In this document: positions 55,558 to 64,000 of the stretch, one piece after another
How the letters are laid out: each line of letters opens with the position of its first letter
Position numbering within the stretch: position 1 is the stretch's first letter
NCBI RefSeq assembly: GCF_002282895.1
Contig: NZ_NRRB01000001.1
Coordinates: 372,001 to 436,000 of the forward strand
Length of the DNA: 64,000 nucleotides
Reading direction: 5' to 3'
Origin: Paraferrimonas haliotis
Lineage (GTDB): Bacteria; Pseudomonadota; Gammaproteobacteria; Enterobacterales; Shewanellaceae
Notes under the pieces: generated by a model
Seen by the model: only the letters and a program-made list of their open reading frames with translations
Database searches by the model: none
Told to the model about the DNA's origin: nothing
Translations under genes and position numbers: made by a program

Positions 55558-58104
55558 ATGTTTTCTGGTAAAGTAGCATCAAACGCCTTGTTAATCTGTA
55601 ACTCTGTGACCTCACCTCTTCCCATTAGCGCCCATTTAACCGCCATCTCTGAGCAGCTTGAGGCTCATAGTAACCTTGTGTTGCAAGCCCAACCCGGTGC
55701 CGGTAAATCCACTCAAGTGCCCTTGCATTTATTGGGTTCAAGCTGGTTACAAGGGCAGCGCATTTTGATGCTCGAGCCACGTCGACTGGCGGCCAAATCG
55801 CTGGCGACCTATTTAGCAGCGCAGCTTGGTGAGACAGTGGGGCAGCGCGTGGGTTATCAAGTGCGTCACGAGCGTAAAATCTCAGCCAATACTCAATTGG
55901 AAATTGTCACTGAAGGTATTTTAACCCGTCGCTTGCAATCCGATCCTGAGCTAACAGGGGTTGGCTTGGTCATTTTTGACGAGTTTCACGAACGCTCGAT
56001 TCACAGTGACTTAGGTTTGATGTTTTGTTTAGAGGCTCAACAAGGGTTGCGAGATGATCTTAGGCTGTTGGTAATGTCGGCCACCATAGACACTGAGCAA
56101 ATTGCTCGTTACCTGCTGCAAGCCCCTGTTATTGAATGCCCAGGGCGCAGTTTTGAAGTGGCGGAGCATTACCTGACTCAAAAAGCGCAGCGACTGGATG
56201 TTGCGGTGGCCAATGCGGTGGTGAAGGCGTTACAGCATGACCAGGGCGATGTGTTGGTGTTTTTACCCGGCGCTGGAGACATTCGCCGAGCACAACGGCA
56301 ACTGAGTCAGGCCGTATCGAGCGACTCGCTTGGCAACAGCATACAGGTGCTGCCGCTCTACGGAAGTCTCCCATTCGAGCAGCAGCAGCGCGCCATCAGT
56401 GGTCCGGTCTCTGGGGTTCGTAAAGTCATATTAGCCACTAACATTGCCGAAACCAGCTTAACCATTGAGGGCATTACGAGTGTGATTGACTCGGGGTTAG
56501 AGCGACAAAACAGCTATGACCCGAAAACCGGCTTAACTCGCTTGCAAACTCTATGGATATCGAAAGCATCGGCGGAGCAGCGTAAGGGGCGTGCTGGGCG
56601 AACTCAAGCTGGCCAGTGTTATCGGTTGTGGCGCGCTTCTGAGCAGGCCAGTTTAGCCTCTTACCAAGTCGAGCAAATTTGCTTAGAAGACCTAACCGCG
56701 ACTGTGTTGGACTTGCATTTATGGGGGCTTACCCAATACCAGCAGGTGCCTTGGTTAAGCGCGCCGAATCCGATTCATTATGAGGCGGCTAAACGAGTGC
56801 TGCTGATGCTTAAGCTGATTGACGACACGGATCGCGTAACGCCCATTGGGCGTAAGGTGGCAGCGCTGGGTATGGAGCCGCGCCTCGGCGCTATGGTGAT
56901 TAGGGCCCAAAGCCAAGGACAAGGTTGGCTCGCTTGCCAATTGGCGGCCATATTATCTGAGCGGGACATGTTAGTAGGGCAGGGTGCTGAGCTGGGTTTG
57001 CGAGTTATGGCTTGGCATGAGCCTCACGATTTTTCAGTGAACCAAGCACCCTTTAGTGCGGTGAAGCGCAATGCCAGTCAATGGGCGAAGCGCCTTGATA
57101 TTAAGCCACAAGCGCCGAGTTCTATGGCTCAATTACAACAAGATATTGGTGAACTATTGTTGCAGGCCTATCCCGACAGACTGGCGAAGTTAAGGCATGC
57201 AGGTAAGCCAGACTTTACCTTATTCACCGGTAAGGGGGTGCAGTTGGCTGACGATGACCCCTTATGCGGCACGGACTGGTTAGTGGTTGCGGACGCTGAT
57301 GGGCAAAACCAAGGCGGTCGCATTTATCTAGCGCAAGCGTTGAGCAAAGAGCAGGTCATGAGCCATTATCAGCATTTGCAAACGGAGCAGGCGAGCTATG
57401 TTTATTATGCCTCGCGAGAGACCATTGGCGCCACTGTCACTGCCTTTATCGGAAAAATAAGCCTGTCACAGCAAACCAAGCGAACCCTTACAGCTGAGCA
57501 GTTTGCTGAGGCGTTACCTCTGTTTTTAAAAGAGCATGGTTTAGCGCTGTTAGGCTTATCAGCTAAGGGTAAATCCTGGTTGACTCGAGTGCGTTGGTTA
57601 GCACAGTACGACCCTAGATTCACAGGTTTTAGTGAGCAAGTCTTGATAGATGATATCGCATCGTGGCTGCTTGATTATCATCCATCCTTGTGCAGTTTGA
57701 AGCAGTTGCAAACCCTTGATGTGTTGTCTCTGCTCAAAGCCCGTATAGACTATCAGTTACTTAATGAGCTGGATCATCAGGCGCCGAGTCATTATCTGGC
57801 ACCATCAGGCAAGCGGATTGACATTGAATATGACCTAGATACAGGCCCTAAAGTATCGGTGCAACTGCAAGAGCTGTTTGGCGAATTGCAATCACCCAAG
57901 CTGGCTTTTGGTCAGGTTAATTTGTGCTTTGAGCTGTTGTCTCCAGCACGTCGCCCCATTCAGACCACCAGCGATTTAGGTCAGTTTTGGCAGGGCAGTT
58001 ATGTGGAGGTCGCCAAGGATATGCGCGGCCGATACCCCAAACACCGTTGGCCTGAAGAGCCGTTGACCGAAAAGCCCGGGCGTTCAATTAAAAGAAAGCA
58101 TTAG
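55558..58104 (+). CDS. hrpB: ATP-dependent RNA helicase HrpB
   Basis: An 848-residue DEAH-type helicase. Walker A is QPGAGKSTQVPL, the DEAH box reads DEFHERS, motif III is MSATID and motif VI QRKGRAGRTQAG; a C-terminal HrpB domain completes it. A GTG at 55606 (VTSPLPISAHL) aligns better with the E. coli N-terminus and may be the true start; neither start has a clear ribosome binding site. Divergent from sfsA, followed by mrcB as in E. coli. Confidence 0.93.
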   Translation: MFSGKVASNALLICNSVTSPLPISAHLTAISEQLEAHSNLVLQAQPGAGKSTQVPLHLLGSSWLQGQRILMLEPRRLAAKSLATYLAAQLGETVGQRVGYQVRHERKISANTQLEIVTEGILTRRLQSDPELTGVGLVIFDEFHERSIHSDLGLMFCLEAQQGLRDDLRLLVMSATIDTEQIARYLLQAPVIECPGRSFEVAEHYLTQKAQRLDVAVANAVVKALQHDQGDVLVFLPGAGDIRRAQRQLSQAVSSDSLGNSIQVLPLYGSLPFEQQQRAISGPVSGVRKVILATNIAETSLTIEGITSVIDSGLERQNSYDPKTGLTRLQTLWISKASAEQRKGRAGRTQAGQCYRLWRASEQASLASYQVEQICLEDLTATVLDLHLWGLTQYQQVPWLSAPNPIHYEAAKRVLLMLKLIDDTDRVTPIGRKVAALGMEPRLGAMVIRAQSQGQGWLACQLAAILSERDMLVGQGAELGLRVMAWHEPHDFSVNQAPFSAVKRNASQWAKRLDIKPQAPSSMAQLQQDIGELLLQAYPDRLAKLRHAGKPDFTLFTGKGVQLADDDPLCGTDWLVVADADGQNQGGRIYLAQALSKEQVMSHYQHLQTEQASYVYYASRETIGATVTAFIGKISLSQQTKRTLTAEQFAEALPLFLKEHGLALLGLSAKGKSWLTRVRWLAQYDPRFTGFSEQVLIDDIASWLLDYHPSLCSLKQLQTLDVLSLLKARIDYQLLNELDHQAPSHYLAPSGKRIDIEYDLDTGPKVSVQLQELFGELQSPKLAFGQVNLCFELLSPARRPIQTTSDLGQFWQGSYVEVAKDMRGRYPKHRWPEEPLTEKPGRSIKRKH

Positions 58105-58125
58105 GTGTGCACTAGGGTCTGGCTT

Positions 58126-58131
58126 TATAAT
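58126..58131 (+). promoter_or_regulatory. Possible mrcB -10 element
   Basis: A perfect TATAAT in the 65-base gap upstream of mrcB, without a good -35 at the right spacing (AGGTGT at 17 bases). Confidence 0.35.
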
Positions 58132-58169
58132 CCTTGCCAGCGCCGATGCGATAGAAAAAACCAATAAAA

Positions 58170-60485
58170 ATGACCAAGAACATCACCAAAAAACGCCCAT
58201 CTAAAAAGTCCAAAGCAAAGTCGACCAAGCGTCACTGGGGAAAGTCGCTGTTATCGCTGCTGTTGAAGTTATCCCTAATAGGGGTGGCGATATTGGTAGC
58301 GTGGGGGATCTACCTGGACTCGCAAATTGCGCAAAAATTCAGCGGGCAGCAGTGGCATTTGCCGGCGCAGGTGTTCAGTCGCTCTTTGGCGCTTTATCCC
58401 GATGCACCGGTGAGTCATGGCCAAACCATTGCTGAGCTTAATATGCTGGGCTATCGCAAAGTGGCCAATCCGCGCCGTGTCGGCGAATACAGCGCTTCGC
58501 AAGATAAGGTTGAAGTTTGGCGGCGGGGATTTCAAAACGCCAATGGCTGGCAACATGAACAACGATTGCTGATCAGTTTTGACGCTCGAGGTGTCGCCGA
58601 GGTGCAGCGACTGTCGGATAACCGGCAGTTGGCCATTGCCTACTTAGAGCCTGTATTGCTGGATCGCATGGTGACGCAAGATAGAGAAGATAGGGTGTTC
58701 GTACCGCGAGAGCGCATACCGCAACCGCTGGTGGAGGCTTTGTTACTTATCGAAGATCGTGACTTTTACCAGCACCATGGCGTTAACCCGTCGGCCATTG
58801 CTCGCGCCGCCGTGGTTAACGTAAAAGCAGGGCGCACCGTGCAAGGTGGCTCCACTATTACCCAGCAACTGGCGAAGAACTTTTTCTTATCGTCTGAGCG
58901 ATCGTTGTGGCGCAAAGTTCGAGAAGCCTATATGGCGCTCATTATTGATTTTCGCTATTCCAAAGAAGCCATTTTGGAAGCCTATTTAAACGAAGTTTAT
59001 ATGGGGCAGGATCGCGCCCGTGGGGTTCATGGAATGGGATTGGCGGCGCAGTTCTATTTTGGTCGGCCGTTGACGGAGCTAACCACTTCGCAACAAGCGT
59101 TGCTGATTGCGTTGATTAAGGGACCCAGTTACTACAATCCATGGCGCTATGGTGAGCGAGCTGCGTCGCGCCGTGATCTGGTACTGCGAGTGCTGCTTGA
59201 GCACGATAAGCTCACCACCGAAGAGTACAAGCTGGCGGTTAATCAGCCGTTGCAGCTGCGCGATAGAGACCGACGTGTGCGTCAAAGCTTGCCGGCGTTT
59301 TTCAGCTTGGTTCGACAAGAACTGAGCGCTCGTTATGGTAACCGCTTAGCTAATGCCTCTGGAATTAAGGTGTACACTACGTTAGATCCCTTGGCTCAAA
59401 AGGCTGCAGAACAAGCGGTAGTGGCAGAAATGGCGCGTATCAAAGCGCGGACTAAAAAAAGCGACTTGCAAGTGGGTATAGTAGTAACTGACCGTTATCA
59501 AGGTGGGGTTGCGGCGATGATTGGCGACGCCAACCCGAATTTCGCAGGCTTTAACCGAGCCTTAGATATTCGTCGTCCCATAGGCTCGCTGGTAAAGCCG
59601 TTTGTTTACGCTACGGCGCTGTCTAACCCAAGTTATAACTTAGCGACACCGCTGAAAGACGAAGCGATTTCACTGTCTAACGGTCAAGGTAAAACATGGC
59701 AGCCGAAAAACGTCGATAAGCAGTTTAAAGGGCAGGTGCCCTTGCTGGACGCCTTAGTTGGGTCGCGTAACGTCCCCACGGTCAATTTAGGCATGGAAGT
59801 GGGCTTGAACTCGGTGGCGGCGACCTTGCACCAATCGGGCTGGCGTCAAGATGTATCCATATACCCGTCGATGCTGCTGGGCGCTATTGACGGCTCACCT
59901 ATGATGGCGGCACAGATATTTCACACTCTAGCCGATGGCGGTCGTTACCGGCCGTTGACCTCGATTACCGCAGTGCTTGATAACGACAATCAGCTTATCG
60001 AAGCAGACCATCGCCGAGCGACTCAAGCCATCGACCCACAAACGGCTTATCTGGTTGAATATGCCTTAAAAGAAGTGGTTAAGCGGGGAACCGCTAAAGC
60101 CCTTGGCGCGAACTTCCCAAGCTATGTGCTGGCTGGGAAAACCGGTACCAGCAACGATAATCGCGACTCTTGGTTTGCAGGCTACGATCAAAACAACGTA
60201 GCCGCGGTTTGGGTAGGCTTAGACAACAATGACACAACCGGCCTATACGGCAGCAGCGGCGCAATGGGGGTCTACCAAAGCTTCCTCAAAAACCGCCGCC
60301 CTATGTCACTGCGCTCCACGCCACCACAAGGCATAGTAACCGGCTACTTCGACCCCGCAACCGGGCAAGCCCAGCAAAAAGAATGCAACGCCACCATAGC
60401 GCGCCCCGCCATGAAAAGCTCATGGCAACCAACCGCCAATTGCTCCCACGGCAGCAAAAGCTGGTGGAACTCGCTGTTCGAATAG
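58170..60485 (+). CDS. mrcB: Penicillin-binding protein 1B
   Basis: A 771-residue bifunctional peptidoglycan synthase. In order: basic cytoplasmic tail, one membrane helix (about 30-50), UB2H-like domain, glycosyltransferase domain (EDRDFYQHHGVNPSAI, GGSTITQQLAKN) and transpeptidase domain with SxxK (GSLVKPF), SRN (GSRNVPT) and KTGTS. Shorter than E. coli PBP1b (844). The last about 85 codons end almost only in C, A or G, unlike the rest of the gene, and the stop codon runs into a REP-like repeat. Confidence 0.95.
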   Translation: MTKNITKKRPSKKSKAKSTKRHWGKSLLSLLLKLSLIGVAILVAWGIYLDSQIAQKFSGQQWHLPAQVFSRSLALYPDAPVSHGQTIAELNMLGYRKVANPRRVGEYSASQDKVEVWRRGFQNANGWQHEQRLLISFDARGVAEVQRLSDNRQLAIAYLEPVLLDRMVTQDREDRVFVPRERIPQPLVEALLLIEDRDFYQHHGVNPSAIARAAVVNVKAGRTVQGGSTITQQLAKNFFLSSERSLWRKVREAYMALIIDFRYSKEAILEAYLNEVYMGQDRARGVHGMGLAAQFYFGRPLTELTTSQQALLIALIKGPSYYNPWRYGERAASRRDLVLRVLLEHDKLTTEEYKLAVNQPLQLRDRDRRVRQSLPAFFSLVRQELSARYGNRLANASGIKVYTTLDPLAQKAAEQAVVAEMARIKARTKKSDLQVGIVVTDRYQGGVAAMIGDANPNFAGFNRALDIRRPIGSLVKPFVYATALSNPSYNLATPLKDEAISLSNGQGKTWQPKNVDKQFKGQVPLLDALVGSRNVPTVNLGMEVGLNSVAATLHQSGWRQDVSIYPSMLLGAIDGSPMMAAQIFHTLADGGRYRPLTSITAVLDNDNQLIEADHRRATQAIDPQTAYLVEYALKEVVKRGTAKALGANFPSYVLAGKTGTSNDNRDSWFAGYDQNNVAAVWVGLDNNDTTGLYGSSGAMGVYQSFLKNRRPMSLRSTPPQGIVTGYFDPATGQAQQKECNATIARPAMKSSWQPTANCSHGSKSWWNSLFE

Positions 60486-60561
60486 GGGACGTACCCCATC
60501 CCCCAAAGGTACTAGCTGGGGACGTACCCCAATAGCCAAAGGTCTAAAAGGGTACGTCCCC
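60485..60561. repeat. REP-like cluster of GGGGACGTACCCC palindromes
   Basis: Three copies of a 12-13 bp imperfect palindrome: GGGGACGTACCCC at 60485-60497 and 60518-60530, and the inverse GGGTACGTCCCC at 60550-60561. The first two copies are followed by related spacers with CCAAAGGT. The first begins on the last base of the mrcB stop. Copies 2 and 3 can pair with each other. This is the look of REP/BIME elements mobilised by RAYT transposases; no transposase is nearby. Confidence 0.7.
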
Positions 60562-60589
60562 TTTAGCCGAAGGTATGAGTGAACAAATC

Positions 60590-60694
60590 AAGGGTGATGA
60601 GGGTTACCTTCGAAAATCGCTATGAATACATCCTTGTAAGCTCGCTAATTCATCCTTGAATTAGACGTTTTCTTCGGTAACTCTCATCACCCTT
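60590..60694. repeat. Long palindromic repeat, copy 2
   Basis: A 105-bp hairpin-forming element between convergent mrcB and the DJ-1 gene. Outer arms of 19 bp (60590-60608, 60676-60694) match except for one G-T pair, which still pairs in RNA. The interior, read on the minus strand, closely matches that of the copy at 6962-7075 (shared runs include GGATGAATT, GCGAGC, TACAAGGA, GTATTCA, TTTTCGAAGG). Confidence 0.75.
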
Positions 60695-60716
60695 TTCGAA
60701 TGTTGGTCAACTCCGG

Positions 60717-61394
60717 CTAACTAATGGCTTTTATGAGTGCTTGAGCAACAATCTCGGATGAGCCAGGATTTTGTCCGGTAATCAGCAAGCCGTCTTCAAC
60801 CAGCAATGGATGCCAATCTTCGCCTTTTTGATAGGTAGCACCTAACGATATCAGCTGATCTTCCAATAGATAAGGAACGACATTGGTTAAGCCTACGGCT
60901 TCTTCTTCACCATTGGTAAAGCCGGTGACCCGCTTGCCTTTAACCAAAGGTTCACCATCGGCGTTTTTAGCTTTCAATAACACCGCTGGGGCATGACAAA
61001 CGCTCGCTACCTGCTTTCCAGCGCCAATGAAGCTTTCGATTAAGGCGATGGAGTCGAGGTCTTCATACAGGTCCCACAGCGGCCCATGCCCACCTGGGTA
61101 AAATACCGCATCAAAGTCATCTTGCTTTACATCGCTTAGCTTTACTGTGGTTGCTAAGTCTGCTTGGGCAGCAGTGTCATTATCGAAGCGGCGTGTCGCG
61201 TCGGTTTGATAATCAGGCTCGTGACTTTTTGGGTCGAGGGGCGGCTGACCGCCTTTGGGGGATGCAAGGGTTACGGTCGCCCCTGCGTCTTTAAATTGAT
61301 AATAAGGGCTGGCAAACTCTTCCAGCCAAAATCCAGTTTTCTCGCCAGTGTCACCTAATTCATCGTGAGAGGTGAGTACTATCAACACGTTCAT
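60717..61394 (-). CDS. DJ-1/PfpI family protein (Hsp31/glyoxalase III-like)
   Basis: A 225-residue class I glutamine amidotransferase-fold protein. The nucleophile elbow is ASVCHAPA (C133, H134), with E26 (FWLEEFASP) and the FYPGGHGPLWDL block as in the type of DJ-1 proteins that handle methylglyoxal or act as stress chaperones. Monocistronic on the minus strand, downstream of katG. Exact activity unknown. Confidence 0.85.
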   Translation of the reverse strand: MNVLIVLTSHDELGDTGEKTGFWLEEFASPYYQFKDAGATVTLASPKGGQPPLDPKSHEPDYQTDATRRFDNDTAAQADLATTVKLSDVKQDDFDAVFYPGGHGPLWDLYEDLDSIALIESFIGAGKQVASVCHAPAVLLKAKNADGEPLVKGKRVTGFTNGEEEAVGLTNVVPYLLEDQLISLGATYQKGEDWHPLLVEDGLLITGQNPGSSEIVAQALIKAIS

Positions 61395-61515
61395 AAAATC
61401 TTTCCTTGCTACTTGTAAGAGAGGGTTATTCTAACCCCAATATTACGGTAATAGTAAATAGGCGTATCACTCATAGGGTAAGGCTTTATGCCGCTTCTAT
61501 TTGATTGGTGGGCTA

Positions 61516-61551
61516 CAAAAGCGCCAACAGAGCAATCCGCTGGCGCTTTTG
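61516..61551. terminator. Hairpin terminator between katG and the DJ-1 gene
   Basis: An 11-bp perfect stem (CAAAAGCGCCA / TGGCGCTTTTG) with a 14-base loop; the stem supplies a four-T run at its base on both strands. It probably ends katG transcription. Confidence 0.6.
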
Positions 61552-61560
61552 GTTACAGCA

Positions 61561-61582
61561 GGTTTAAGCTAAAGCTTAAACC
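61561..61582. terminator. Hairpin directly after katG
   Basis: GGTTTAAGC-TAAA-GCTTAAACC, a 9-bp perfect stem starting 7 bases past the katG stop, without a T-run. It may act together with the hairpin at 61516-61551. Confidence 0.45.
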
Positions 61583-61588
61583 AAACGT

Positions 61589-63775
<2,187 letters not shown>

Positions 63776-63798
63776 TTAAAACCACACTAAAGATAGCA

Positions 63799-63817
63799 AA
63801 TGATAATAATTATCATT
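63799..63817. promoter_or_regulatory. Fur box upstream of katG
   Basis: AATGATAAT-A-ATTATCATT, a perfect 9-1-9 inverted repeat that contains the exact 7-1-7 Fur consensus TGATAATnATTATCA. On the minus strand it overlaps a likely katG -10 (TATTAT) placed 18 bases after TTGATT. It ends 45 bases before the katG ATG. Confidence 0.85.
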
Positions 63818-63905
63818 GTTGACTTAAATCAAAAAACCCCGATTAATCTAATCGAAAAATCCTAACTACCTAAAAACTGACCATAATTTCTCATTTCTTC
63901 TTCAA

Positions 63906-64000
63906 TCAATAGCTCACCTGATAGGTTATTTGAACAAAGTCATTAGCAAAGCGAGTTGTCGTAGTGCTGGTAAGCTTTACTGGCTGCTGCAGTTTGCCAA
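63906..64000 (-). CDS. C-terminus of a probable outer-membrane beta-barrel protein (partial)
   Basis: The last 30 codons of a minus-strand gene entering from the right edge. The end, DFVQITYQVSY, has alternating hydrophobic residues and a terminal aromatic, the signature recognised by the BAM machinery. A small CGATTA-ATC-TAATCG hairpin lies about 50 bases past its stop (63839-63855 region), before the katG promoter. Family cannot be told from this fragment. Confidence 0.45.
   Translation of the reverse strand, partial: GKLQQPVKLTSTTTTRFANDFVQITYQVSY

Noticed and set aside
63836..63856. Plus-strand promoter TTGACT near 63819 with downstream small hairpin
   Set aside because: No plus-strand gene follows within the window; the hairpin is better read as the 3' end of the minus-strand barrel gene.

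Overview
The window looks like a contiguous piece of a gammaproteobacterial chromosome, most likely a marine Alteromonadales-type organism. The evidence is the E. coli-like gene order mrcB / hrpB / sfsA / dksA / gluQ / pcnB / folK / panB / panC / panD / yadGH, an assimilatory cysJIH operon with a stand-alone cobA, a three-subunit transhydrogenase, near-consensus MetJ and Fur boxes, and OM genes (pldA, a PagL-like protein). I see no tRNA, rRNA, CRISPR array, prophage or intact insertion sequence. Genus-level placement is not possible by eye.

Layout. 1-4.0 kb: minus-strand envelope-stress type operon (lipoprotein, double DUF350 membrane protein, membrane spermidine synthase-like protein, then YjfI behind its own twin-palindrome promoter). 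4.1-10.8 kb: glnE, an lpxL-type acyltransferase, hldE, a putative HELGH metallopeptidase and an internally duplicated small protein. 11-13.9 kb: pntAa-pntAb-pntB. 14.2-21.5 kb: cysJIH, an L,D-transpeptidase overlapping pldA, cobA and an SRPBCC protein. 21.6-39.0 kb: a complete aryl polyene (APE) type pigment cluster. 39.0-49.0 kb: MFS transporter, transglutaminase-like/TPR lipoprotein, fbp, MetJ-boxed metT, mpl, ubiX, yadGH, a TrmB-like methyltransferase and a DUF4124 protein. 49.1-60.5 kb: panD-panC-panB-folK-pcnB-gluQ, dksA, sfsA, hrpB, mrcB. 60.5-64 kb: REP-like repeats, a DJ-1/PfpI protein, katG with a Fur box, and the tail of an outer-membrane barrel protein.

The APE cluster is the main accessory system. 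It is two divergent units leaving an 80-bp intergenic region at 24.1 kb. Leftward: lipoprotein, C-methyltransferase-like enzyme, Sfp-type phosphopantetheinyl transferase, PagL-like outer-membrane deacylase. Rightward: CLF-like apeC, acyltransferase, two ACPs, membrane protein, acyl-ACP/CoA ligase, dehydratase, glycosyltransferase-acyltransferase fusion, aromatic ammonia-lyase, thioesterase, LolA-like carrier, MMPL exporter, lipoprotein, and the KS/DH/KR/KS elongation set. The gene set predicts that an ammonia-lyase makes an aryl acid, the ligase loads it on an ACP, the type II PKS extends it to a polyene, and the LolA/MMPL/lipoprotein set moves a lipid-anchored product to the outer membrane.

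The points most worth following are: the Phe-His pair at the substrate-selectivity position of the ammonia-lyase; a PagL-like protein with Asp in place of the catalytic Glu, translationally coupled to the APE PPTase; a dispersed palindromic repeat with two copies (7.0 and 60.6 kb) whose cores match but whose outer arms differ yet still pair; a probable AUU start codon for pcnB; and a MetJ operator that re-assigns an NhaC-family antiporter as a methionine transporter.
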